DNA of 64,000 nt from Plantago ovata (taxonomy: Eukaryota; Streptophyta; Magnoliopsida; Lamiales; Plantaginaceae): the NCBI GenBank assembly GCA_028274465.1, contig CM051456.1, forward strand, positions 50,769,011 through 50,833,010, in the 5' to 3' direction. Below the pieces are notes generated by a model. The model was not told the DNA's origin. It saw only the letters and a program-made list of their open reading frames with translations, and ran no database searches. Of the stretch, positions 54,953-64,000 are shown piece by piece. How positions within the stretch are numbered: position 1 is the first letter of the stretch; the number at the start of each line of letters is the position of its first letter. The translations under genes were made by a program, and so were the position numbers.

Positions 54953-54954
54953 TT

Positions 54955-56267
54955 TGATGAACGCAGGTTTGTCAGTTCCGGTTCAAGCAAATAAATTTGT
55001 TATTTAGCCAAAGGCAATTCACAACTACAACGAAAACCGTAGTGTAGCAGTAGAATGACCTCGAGTGTCGTTCTCTCAGGACTATAACTAGCATTATCTA
55101 TTTAACTAGAAATATAAAAACAGCAGACATAAAAGCAAAGGGTTTTTCTAACAGATAATGGAGATTGGTGATAGTATGATCCTTCAAAGCATAACGGGTC
55201 GATAATCATGCGTAAATTTCTCGGTCTTGCATGGAGATCTTTGATCAATCTAATGTCCCGTTGCAATTATTAAGCACTACGAAGATAATGATACTGACAA
55301 GTCAACCACTATTGTCCAATTGTGTTCCGTAATTATTCAACACTACGAAGATATACACGCGCCTAGGTCGACGAGGGTCCAATTGTGCATAATAATTAAT
55401 ACAACATACGAGAATTTAGGCTGAGCCTGATCAACGAAATAAAGCAATAACAAAGAGTATAATGCGCGATATAGCCATTAGCATGATTATCTTCCCTTCG
55501 CTAAGAATTCACATACTACCACCAACGATAAGTTTAGCTATTCATAATAGGCATGCAATCAACAGAAATCATAGAGGAAAACACATTGAAAGATATAATA
55601 AAATAAGTAGAATAAACTTTAAGATACAATGTTACCGAAGGTTATCAATCTCCGAAGAATTGCGATCCTACAAGCTCCAATCTGCTATGAAAAAGTGTCC
55701 CCTAAGCTACGAACCCCCAGAACAGGCTCTGGGAAGTTCCTACCTAAAACTACAGAGAAAGGTGAGAAAGTAGGTCTGGAAAAGTATGAATTTCGGAGAA
55801 AATTGAGCAACTATATATAGGCCCCGAAATACTGTGGGGCGGTTCGCCCCACACACCGGGCGGTTCGCCCGGTGTGGGGCGAGTCGCCCCACGTGTGGGG
55901 CGGTTCGTCCGGGAGATTATTGCGCGGAATTCAGCGTTTTCGACGCGTTTTTGGATTTCTTCCCCTTTTCGGACTCGGTTTCTGTCTTCTAGTGGCCTTC
56001 TAACCTCCAGATTCGACCCCTAGACTCCAAATCCTATCCGGAAATCTTCAGATACTCCAAATAGGCTTCTGGAACACCAATTCCTTGTCAACTTCAATAT
56101 AATTGCCCGGAATTCCTCGATTTTCAACCAAAATCTGTAAAATAAAATCTAAAGGGAAACGTGACACTATTCTAATAAAATGTACTAAAATATAGCTAAA
56201 TTAACATAGAGGATAGCTAAAATAGGTGAACAAGACTCAAATGAAAGTGTAAAATACACATTCATCA
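54955..56267 (-). repeat. Gyp-6 5' LTR, lengthened by internal duplications
   Basis: 1313 bp, TGATGAACGC to ATTCATCA. About 100 bp longer than its relatives because a unit containing GTCC-TTG and ACTACGAAGATA occurs three times (starts near 55255, 55314, 55377). Palindrome cluster at 55834-55912, TATA-like box near 55812. Confidence 0.87.
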
Positions 56268-56891
56268 TGTTGCGAGAAAGAGGAGCCTCCACTAGCCAAG
56301 GAAGAAGAGAAGGACCTTGGTACTGATGAGAGTGAAGAGGAGCAAGAGGATCCCGAGCCACTCCCTCAAAGTTTCGATGTTAAGGTCGGGATTGGTGAAC
56401 TTGATGATGTCCGTGCTACACTAGACACGGGATCCTACTCTAACGTGCTCCCTATGAATGTGTTCGAGAAGAGTAGCCTTGGAAAACTATCTGAGCATAA
56501 GGCTATTGTGCAATTGGCGGATGGATCCTTTGTTAGACCCGAAGGCGTTGTGAAAAATGTATTGGTCAAGATTGGTGAAGCTTCTGTATACACCAATTTT
56601 GTAGTTATGCCGGCGTCTACACCTGGGATGGGGGATGTCGTTCTCTTGGGGCGAACGTTCTTGACCAAACCACGCTCCGTGATAGACATCTACCGAAGGA
56701 CTTGCACCATTGAGGTGGATGGCAAGCGACATGTGTTGCGAGCCATATCTGACCCACCTGATCGCTTCAATGCTTCTCACACTATTAACTACTGTGGTCT
56801 TGCTGTCTATGTTCATTCTTATTCGCAGGTTCGTGGCATGAGGAGAAGATCCATGAAGGAGAAGTCTAGTACCCTCAAGAAGAAGAGCTAG
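56268..56891 (+). pseudogene. Gyp-5 protease tail of gag-protease
   Basis: Begins at the CECC-type motif directly after Gyp-6 and stays open to the stop at 56889-56891. Protease site DTGSYSNVLP and late VVLLGRTFLTK are intact. All of gag upstream is lost. Structurally the same domain as in Gyp-2 and Gyp-4. Confidence 0.82.
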
Positions 56892-57456
56892 GCGCAACCA
56901 GGAGTCGTGTCAAAGACTTTAAACAATGGCGCTATCCGAGAGGCAACCCGGAGTTTTTATCGCTTTTTTACTACTTTATTGCATGCATTCATACTTGAAC
57001 AATGTCTTTCATATGTGAATTTGTTCATCGCTGTGTCGTATGTGCTTATGTTTAAGTTTAAGTGAGCTTTTTCGAGTAGTTTTATGAGTAAAATGGTTTT
57101 CGGGGATTAAAAAAAACCGCGTTTTTACGAAAGTTTCGTCTCCCCACCTCAGGAGGTGGGGGGCGAATCGCCCCACAAGTCCAAAGAGCTCCGCGCTCTC
57201 TGGACGTGCGGGGCGATTCGCCCCACGAGCTCTGCAGGTTAAAAACGCGAGAAACTCCCCTCTTTCCTCATTTTCTTCATCTTCTCCAATTCTTACTCCC
57301 AAAAATCCGGAAAAAACGAAAATACTTCAAACTTTCATAAAATCTTCAATCTTCCATCAAATTTTGTGTTCTATAGATTCAATCGAAGCCCATTACGTGC
57401 TCTTTCTTTTCATCCGAACAACTTTCACTCTAGTGCATTCGTTTTCCAGATTTGAG
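56892..57456 (+). promoter_or_regulatory. Gyp-5 inter-ORF region with GC palindromes and pyrimidine-rich leader
   Basis: GC-palindrome cluster at 57155-57225, with CCAAAGAGC/GCTCTCTGG-type arms between two GGGGCGA palindromes, then a C/T-rich leader (57250-57450) to the splice donor at 57457. No TATA box seen. Confidence 0.5.
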
Positions 57457-57994
57457 GTATCTTCTTATGAAACCTAATTTTTCAAATTTGGGGGTTTTCT
57501 AATTTGAGCTTCAATTAGGCTTATATGATGTATGGGTAGGTTGTTTGTGTGATTAGAAGCATTATTTACTATCAATTGCATGCTCAATTATGCTTGAATT
57601 GTTGATTTGGAAATTTTTCTACTAGATGTTTTCATCTTGTTATGCAACATATCTCTTTCTTTGATTCCATACATACGATTGAGTTTATTGATGTAATAAT
57701 GATGGATGTGATGGTAGAATGCATAATTGTTGGGTATGAGGATTTATGATGCTAGAAAATTTTCGCTACTATGGTATGAATTGAGCCTTATTATTTAGGT
57801 TATTTGTTGTCTAGCACGAGCGTAATGCGATATGTACATGTCGAATTTATTTTGGTGTGTTGCATATTAGTAGCTAGAATAGACATGGAGGATTTGCTTC
57901 GATTGTTGATTTTATCACTCGTATGGTTCGCTTTTACATTAGCATATGCATGAGTCAGTTTTGTGTCATACGAGGTACTAACTGTTGTTTGTAG
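57457..57994 (+). other. Predicted leader intron upstream of Gyp-5 ORF2
   Basis: TTTGAG|GTATCT at 57457 and GTTTGTAG|G at 57994 (538 nt). T-rich, no ORF. The ATG at 58000 follows six bases after the acceptor, exactly as in Gyp-2, Gyp-3 and Gyp-4. Confidence 0.6.
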
Positions 57995-58800
57995 GAACCA
58001 TGCCACAAAGGGAAAGGAGCACTCCCGTTTGGCTACTATGAAGTATTGGAGGGGGATCGATTACAACCATGTCAAGGAGAGTGATCTCGTTAGAGGTGCG
58101 TTCGAGCCATGGGCTCTTGCAACAACGTCGCGGTTTATCCAAGAGGAGGAGCGAGAATCTACCTGGAGTAAGGACTCCTATGCCTATTCATGCACCACCG
58201 AAGGGATAGAAACAATTATTACGTCAGCAATCTATCACGAGGACTGCAAAGTTCGAGTGAATAGGAAGGCACCGGAACGATCTCACCACAACGGATTCAG
58301 TCTTGAGTGGACAGTGGTGAGAAAGTTCCGAATCGCTAGCTTGGTTCCAAAACATAATGAAATGGTCACCCGGCCCTTCTTGGGGGTACCCCTTGACTGC
58401 CTCTAGAGGGAGCATCATATAGACATCGGGGACATCAACCGTAGAGAATGTGGTCGACATAGGAAAAAATGGAAGAAAACCTCTGAGTATCCGAGCAGCT
58501 TACTGTAACCTCCTCGGGGTGTAAAACGTTGGAGAGGGAGGCTCTGATACCACTGCTCTTTCCCCTTCAACAGTTCACAACCTATTGGAGGGCTACAGGA
58601 TGGACGATTCCATAACAACAGCGGCTAATCTTGAGGATTCTCTTCGACGATGCAACTCTACTGGTGACGATGGTGATGACAGTAGTGACAATGAAGACCA
58701 TAGGGACAATGATGATACAGATGGAGGAGTTGGACCTGTCCGATCTATTAATGGAACTACCGCCACTACCACAAGCCCCGATGATCACCTATAAGGCCCC
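57963..58800 (+). pseudogene. Gyp-5 ORF2 remnant
   Basis: Shortened ORF2 of the Gyp-4 type: a 147-codon open stretch to 58406 with VRGAFEP, RFIQEEERE and RKFRIASLVPKHNE, then stops. Weak similarity continues to about 58800 (acidic segment near 58670-58740). The EFYAGF core is deleted. No function inferred. Confidence 0.65.
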
Positions 58801-60342
58801 TGGAGCAGTCCCAATAACTTACAAGCAGCATACTCAGCCGACCTAGGCCAAACCATGCGGTAACATCTAGTATCACATCTTATTTCCTCATTTTCATACT
58901 GCTAGGGACTAGCTTTAAATTCATGAGGGGGGATGGGATTTAAGTGAACTACTGTTGTTAGTTTGGAGCTTGACATTGATGGTTTAGAGCTTGGGATTGG
59001 TAGGTTGAGTATAGTACCTTGCATGTTTATCCGTCTGCATTTGCATTTGCACGTTTACTGCTTTCTTAGATTTTAGGTTGCATACACTACATTCATCCTA
59101 GGATAGTCTTGCATGTTTTATATGGAGTTTATTGCTAAATTTTTTGAACCTTTTTATCGGGTAAAGTAACTAACTACGACATTAATCATATGCTTCATCT
59201 CTATGAATTTGTTTGAGGTTTTTCTTGCTTGGCTTGTCACATTTATGTATTGCACTTAGTTAAGCTTGGTAGTCTCGACATCACTTAGTGGTGTTTTCTC
59301 TACTGCGGTTCACGAAGGCCTTTATAATAGGATGATGCATGTTAGGATCTTATGGTTGTTTTCTCGAGTAATTATGTACCTAAGAGGCAACAAGCCTTCA
59401 CCTTGCTTTGAGATTGCTAAATGCCTAGAAAGGAGGTTGTGTGAGATTGTGTGATCCTTTGTTTGTAACCTATTCTTCCGAATAGGTTTGGGGAGGGGGT
59501 TACGCTATCATTAGACTTGTTTTTCGTTTTTTAGTTTGTGTTGTGAGTTTATTTTTCTTTTTCGTAAATTTTATACTCCAACCTATTCTTTCGAATAGGT
59601 TTGGGGAGGTTGTTTGTGTGTGCTACTGCTGGCTAAAAAAATCGAAAAAAAAGAAAAGAAAAAATTCCAGAAAAAAAGAAAAAACTGGAAAAGAAAAAAA
59701 AGAAGAAAAAAAAAGAAAAGACCCCAGAAAAAGCAAAGAAGGGTCTAAAAAAAGCCAAAAAGCAGTTTAGCAATGTGTTGTGTCTCATATTCCAATTCTT
59801 GTAATATTCGTAATCGTGTTGTAATTTTTTGTCTTTTGTTTTTGAGTGTCATCTATTCTAGACCACCCTCGTCCTGCCATTCAGAAAGTGGTGAATAGAT
59901 TAAGGCTTTGCTTGAGAGATGGATAGAATAGGGGAGTGTTATCTTTTTTAGGAAACCCTCCTTCGTTTGATGAGAGCCAGTGTTGGTTCGACCTCTTTGA
60001 GGAAAAGTCTTAACTTGGTGAACAGTAGTAAGTCCTCAGTTTCATAGGCACGGGACAACGATTCGTACTCTAACATGTTTCATTACGTCGTCACTTACTA
60101 GGTCCAGGTAGAGAATGTTACGAGAGACTATCTTGTCTTGACATAAGTGCTTATGTGAATGTGTATGAGTCAATCGAGGCATTCTTCAACCTATATTCAT
60201 GTTATGATTTGTATGGTTTTTGTTCATATGTTTTTTTATAAGATTCAATAGATTAGTTCATTTCATTTGGCATGAGACTCCATTTTTTGTGTTGCATTGT
60301 TTTTTGCATTAGAGTCTAGCGTAGTTGCTTGAGGACAAGCAA
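58801..60342 (+). other. Gyp-5 3' untranslated region
   Basis: No gene. Holds hairpins at 59467-59488 (loop TTCC) and 59580-59601 (loop TTTC), each followed by GGTTTGGGGAGG, and a nearly pure A/G tract at 59636-59766 in element sense. Confidence 0.75.
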
Positions 60343-60362
60343 GGGTTCGGTTTGGGGAGTTT
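60343..60362 (+). promoter_or_regulatory. Gyp-5 polypurine tract
   Basis: AGGGTTCGGTTTGGGGAGTT immediately before the 3' LTR. Confidence 0.87.
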
Positions 60363-61566
60363 GATGAATGTGTATTTTACACTTTCATTTGAGTCTTTTT
60401 CACCTATTTTAGTTATCCTCTATGTTAATTTAGCTATATTTTAGTGCATTTTATTAGAATAGTGTCACGTTTCCCTTTAGTTTGTATTTTACAGGTTTTG
60501 GGTGAAAAACAAGGTTTTCCGGGCAATTATATTGAAGTATACAAGGAATTGGTGTTCCAGAAGTCTAATTGGAGTATCTGAAAGATTCCGGATAGGATTT
60601 GAAGTCTAGGGGTCGAGTCTGAAGGCTAAAAGGTCACTAGAAGGCAAAAACCGAGTCCGAAAAGGGGAAGAAATACAAAAACGCGTCGAAAATGCGTATC
60701 TGGCCGAAAAACACTCCCGGGCGAGTCGCCCGGGACGTGGAGCGAATCGCCCCACACCTGGCGAATCGCCCGGTGTGTGGGGCCCTTCGCCCCACACAAT
60801 TCGAATGCCTATATATAGTTGCTCAGTTTTCTCCGTTTTTCATACTTTTCCAGACCTTTTCTCTCACCTTTCTCAGTAGTTTTAGGTAGGAATTCTCCAG
60901 AGCCTATTCTAGGGGTTCTTAGCTTATGAGATACTTTTTCTTAGCAATTTGGAGCTTGTAAGATCGCGATTCTTCGGAGATTGACAACCTTCGGTAACAT
61001 TGTATCTTACAGTTTTTCTATTTATATTTATATATCTTTCATCATGTTTTCATTCATTCGTGGTATGATTTCTGTTGATTGCATGACATCTATGAGTAGC
61101 TAAACTTCTCGTTGGTGATAGTATGTGAATTCTTAGCGAAGGGTTAATAATTATGCTAATGGCTATATCGCGCATTATACTCTGAGTTATTGCTTTATTT
61201 CTTTGATCTATCTAAAACCTCTATCTTCGTAGTGTTGAATAATTACGGAACACAATTGGACAATTCATTGATCAAAGATCTCCATGCAAGACCGAGGAAT
61301 TTATGCATGATTATTAACCTGTTATGCTTTGAATTACCATACTATCACCAATCTCCATTATCTGTTAAGAAAAACCTTTGCTAAGTCGTCTGTTGATTTA
61401 TATTCTTAAGTTAAATTAGATAAAGCTAGTTATAGTCATTAGAGATCGACACTCGAGGTTATTCTACTGCTACACTACAGTTTTCGTTGTAGTTGTGAAT
61501 TGCCTTTGGCTAAATATAAATTTTATTTGATTAACTAGAATCTGACAAGTTCTAACCCGTTCATCA
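60363..61566 (+). repeat. Gyp-5 3' LTR
   Basis: 1204 bp, TGATGAATG to CGTTCATCA. The palindrome cluster (60714-60797) ends about 13 bp upstream of TATATATAG (60810-60818), which shows the promoter arrangement clearly in plus orientation. Confidence 0.93.
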
Positions 61567-61571
61567 CCGTT

Positions 61572-63078
61572 CCCACGTGTAGAGGAGTTTACTCCAAGAA
61601 TTTTGGAACTAAAGAAAGTCCATGATGCCTGCAAAGCAGAAGATGATGCACTGCTTGCTGAGAGCCCGCTTGATATTGGAAAGATATTGGCTACAGTGCT
61701 GAGACGCACTACTACTCTTACAATAGCTCAGAAAGACATCAGTCTTTATCACAAGAGCTATGAAGAAGATGTAAGTCAAGCACTCCGGCTAGCAAAGTCT
61801 GCATTAGTCAAGGCACAGACTTTCATGGAAGAAAAGGCCGCAACAGCGCGAAGACATGAGGAGACAATGGTGAGTGTTAAAAATGAATTGTCAAAGCTGA
61901 CTTCTGTGCAAGCAATCATCATGAAATACAACAGCCTAAGTACTCTTGCTGAAAATTGCAATGAGTTCTTCTCTTTGCACATTACTCCGATGTTGCAATC
62001 CATGTCTAAGGGGGGAAATATACAAAAGAGAACTACAAGAAAGAAAACCCCTCCTACTGTTGAAGCGCCACTGATGACCATAGAACCTCTTGCTGAAAGA
62101 GAGCAAAGTTCTAAAAGACAAGCAGAATCTGAGTTAAATTCAGCAAGTTCCAAAAAGAGAAAAACTGCTGCTGAAACTCAAGGATTTTGTCACACTGAAA
62201 GTCATCACGCTCTGAATGAAGATGATGATGATGATGACAATCAGACAATAGCTCAAGCCATAAGAGCTAGACCAATTACAGCCTTAACTCCGTCTGGCCA
62301 CTCAAAGCATTTCTCTTCTGACTCAAGATCTTCAGCAAGAGATCAAGACAATGCAAAGTCAAGAAGAAGAAGGCAAAGACAGGAACAAAAGAGGCTGGCC
62401 AGCATTGCTATTGGCCCCGGCATTGAATATACCAAGACCAGCAATGATGAAACCACTCAGAACGTGATCAGAAACGTTCATGGATGATGGATCTTAAAGC
62501 TGGAAGATTTGCTGGTGAATGAGTTCTTTCCAACATCCATATTGAACCAAATGTTCACTTGGATTGATCTCAAGGTAAAAAGGAAAGAAAGGGCTGAGTC
62601 CCTACCAAGAAATGTTGCTGGGAGATGGTTGAATCTAGAAGTCTCAGTAAGAAGAACTGCAATTGGTAAGTCTGTAAGACAAGAACCTGAATTGATAAAA
62701 CCAGTTGGCATTGCTTATTACTCTGACCCCGTGACCAAGAAAACAAAGAAGAGACTTGGATTGATTCCTTATGAGTATTTCTATTTCACTGCTAAGGATC
62801 AAGAAGAAGATCTTCTATGGCTAAGGAAGATTGATCCTAAAAGCATTTCAGATACACAACTTCTCCATGCAAGCAATTGGGGAATGCATTTGTGGGTAAC
62901 TCATTACATGGAAATGAATGCTGAAAAGCATCATCATACTGCCTGCAAAAATGCAAGGATTCTTCAACTACAAGTCCGTAGGCTACTTGAGAATTACGCA
63001 AAGGACTGTATTGAATTCACTGCACTTGCTGAGAAGAGTGTAAGAGAGATTTTGAGAAAATACTCTGAAAGAGCTTAA
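61572..63078 (+). pseudogene. Cop-5 ORF3, C-terminal part
   Basis: Continues ORF3 in frame after Gyp-5. About 500 codons with one TGA at 62485-62487; downstream the same frame runs to the TAA at 63076-63078. Contents: helical, coiled-coil-like segment (KSALVKAQTFMEEKAATARRHEE), a basic and acidic stretch with DDDDDD near 62220, a second basic run (KSRRRRQRQEQKRLA), then a more globular-looking C-terminus (DTQLLHASNWGMHLWVTHYMEM). I recognise no family. It sits just before the polypurine tract, so ORF3 fills the space between pol and the 3' LTR. Confidence 0.72.
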
Positions 63079-63341
63079 CTCTCTGTAATAGTTCTGTTCA
63101 AGTTTTGTTTGCTGATTTTGTGTAGTTATCTATGATCATTCCTATAAACTTACTGAAAGATAACTATCAGCAATGAAGCTTTTGACTCTTATTGGTTTTT
63201 GATTATGCAATTTACTTATGCTTACTGTTTAATTATTCAAGTATGCTTGCATTAATCAACTGATTTATTCAACATCAGAAACCTCTAAAAGGGTAACAAT
63301 TAATTTAGCCATGGATTTCTAACATCAAAAAGGGAGAAATT
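63079..63341 (+). promoter_or_regulatory. Cop-5 3' untranslated region and polypurine tract
   Basis: About 250 bp non-coding, then AAAAAGGGAGAAATT (63327-63341) abutting the 3' LTR. Confidence 0.85.
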
Positions 63342-64000
63342 TGTTAGGAAACTTGTAATTTTGATGAGCAATTAACCATGCTAAATTAAGGAAAGTCCAG
63401 TAACTAGTACTCTTAAGGTCCATAGGAATTTAGAATTTTAAGGACATTGTAAAAGAGGAACGTTTGCTGAAGACTTAGAGTAGGTGCTAGATAGGTTGGT
63501 TTTACCGCTTATGATGTATCTTGTTTTCTGAAAGGAAATACAACCTATTGAAGCATTTGCTGATGATGTACTTTGTTTACACAAACAAACTATTGAAGCA
63601 TTTAGAACCGCTCAGAAACTGGAATATTTCGAAGACTGAAGACTAGAAGATTTCTGAAGACTGGTATCTACAAAGGCACATGTTGCTCAAAAAGTGGAAA
63701 CTTCAGAAACAGCATTGCATAAGTGAAAATCTTAATGACAGAGTAGGTTGTGCTTGCTGAAACTGAGACTGACCACTTGCTGATGAACATTTGTGACCTC
63801 TTGCTGAAAGTACTTGTATTTGCGCTCCAATGTTACTGTTTGAATTTTATTCAAATAAGCATTAAATGCAAAGCATGCACGCGAAGGATATGAAGCCTAG
63901 AAGACAAACAAGGACGCTCCTGAAAGTACAAAAGCAAGATAGTGACATTTTAAGGAACAAAAGCCTTAGAATTTAAAATTCAAACGGCTCCTTATTTCAC
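63342..64000 (+). repeat. Cop-5 3' LTR, cut by the window end
   Basis: First 659 bp of the LTR (TGTTAGGAAACTTG start), collinear with 36446-37093. By eye there are about 18 substitutions and one 7-bp indel relative to the 5' LTR. The full LTR should end near 64910. Confidence 0.92.

Larger units (their letters stand above)
52211..56267 (-). mobile_element. Gyp-6: truncated Gyp copy carrying a different gag
   Basis: Minus-strand element inside Gyp-5. The 5' LTR (56267-54955) is intact at its outer end; the 3' LTR and ~360 bp of 3' untranslated region are missing. The LTR, primer site and 3' untranslated region are Gyp-type, but the internal region holds a single distinct gag (54680-53367) directly followed by the 3' untranslated region. 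The zinc-knuckle gag-protease, the inter-ORF region and ORF2 are all absent. This looks like a recombinant with an exchanged coding cassette. Confidence 0.82.
52030..61566 (+). mobile_element. Gyp-5: Ty3-type copy in Cop-5 ORF3, with TSD
   Basis: Plus-strand Gyp element, 9537 bp including nested Gyp-6, flanked by CCGTT at 52025-52029 and 61567-61571. Order: truncated 5' LTR 52030-52210, Gyp-6 52211-56267, gag-protease tail 56268-56891, palindrome region, leader intron 57457-57994, ORF2 remnant, 3' untranslated region, polypurine tract 60343-60362, 3' LTR 60363-61566. The primer site and most of gag are lost with the Gyp-6 event. Reading ORF3 across one CCGTT is in frame. Confidence 0.92.
36446..64000 (+). 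mobile_element. Cop-5: large Copia element with a third ORF (3' end beyond window)
   Basis: Plus-strand element: 5' LTR 36446-38013, primer site 38016, gag remnant 43252-43980, pol 43922-47324, hairpin array, internal promoter-like module, ORF3 (48259-52029 and 61572-63078), polypurine tract 63327-63341 and 3' LTR from 63342. Gyp-4 replaces the 5' half of gag; Gyp-5 with Gyp-6 interrupts ORF3. By eye the two LTRs differ at about 18 of the ~655 aligned bases plus one 7-bp indel, near 3%. Without nested copies the element would be about 15-16 kb, long for Copia. The additional downstream ORF and initiator-Met site fit the Sirevirus group (inference). Confidence 0.88.

Noticed and set aside
48259-63078. 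Envelope-like label for Copia ORF3
   Set aside because: No signal peptide, membrane helix or cysteine pattern is visible; the composition is charged, with nuclear-localisation-like runs.
61572-63078. Host gene just upstream of the last LTR
   Set aside because: It is in frame with ORF3 when Gyp-5 and one CCGTT are removed, and it lies between pol and the polypurine tract of Cop-5.

Overview
This window is plant nuclear DNA made almost entirely of nested LTR retrotransposons. I found no cellular gene, tRNA or rRNA locus. The evidence for a flowering plant is: an initiator-Met primer-binding site next to Copia pol; an Asp-tRNA primer-binding site typical of Athila-type Ty3 elements; a Tat-type Ty3 element with a second RNase H and an antisense gene; a Cassandra-type LTR carrying a 5S rRNA-like body; and a plant L1 with a DUF4283-type ORF1. 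The species cannot be read from the sequence. Target-site duplications (TSDs) and interrupted reading frames show at least four layers of insertion.

Names used here. 'Cop' is a Copia family (probably Sirevirus-like) with LTRs of about 1.57 kb: Cop-1 (1-536), Cop-2 (18771-18805), Cop-3 (30135-35523), Cop-4 (35524-36445, minus) and Cop-5 (36446 to beyond the window end). 'Gyp' is a Ty3-type family with LTRs of about 1.2 kb, an Asp-tRNA primer site, gag-protease and a second ORF, but no reverse transcriptase or integrase: Gyp-1 (537-2275), Gyp-2 (2276-18770), a solo LTR (3478-4692), Gyp-3 (5280-14012, complete), Gyp-4 (38090-43251), Gyp-5 (52030-61566) and Gyp-6 (52211-56267). 'Tat-1' (18806-30134) is a Tat-lineage element holding a 2.07-kb solo LTR (20185-22253). 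A Cassandra-type solo LTR (30561-30864) and an L1 (32211-34202) lie inside Cop-3.

Layout. 1-18770: a Cop LTR end, then Gyp-1 fused to Gyp-2; Gyp-2's second ORF is split by a solo LTR (TSD GTTGA) and by complete Gyp-3 (TSD CCCCC). 18771-30134: a Cop LTR stub, then a decayed Tat-1 pol and its antisense gene. 30135-36445: Cop-3 with its nested insertions, then an inverted fragment of another Cop copy. 36446-64000: Cop-5, interrupted by Gyp-4 in gag and by Gyp-5 (TSD CCGTT) in its third ORF; Gyp-5 itself contains Gyp-6.

The strongest unexpected signal is that three unrelated LTR families here each carry an accessory gene built like an independent transcription unit. The Cop third ORF is very long. 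It is preceded by a TATA-containing module conserved in two copies and by a hairpin array, and it contains three short intron-like segments. The Gyp ORF2 follows a cluster of GGGGCGANTCGCCCC palindromes, a pyrimidine-rich leader and a 538-552-nt intron whose GAG|GT and TGTAG|G borders are kept in four copies. The Tat-1 antisense gene has a frame-preserving 159-nt intron. The Gyp ORF2 resembles the putative plant transposon protein domain (PF20167-type), and the Cop ORF3 N-terminus may do so too. All assignments are by eye; no database search was possible.
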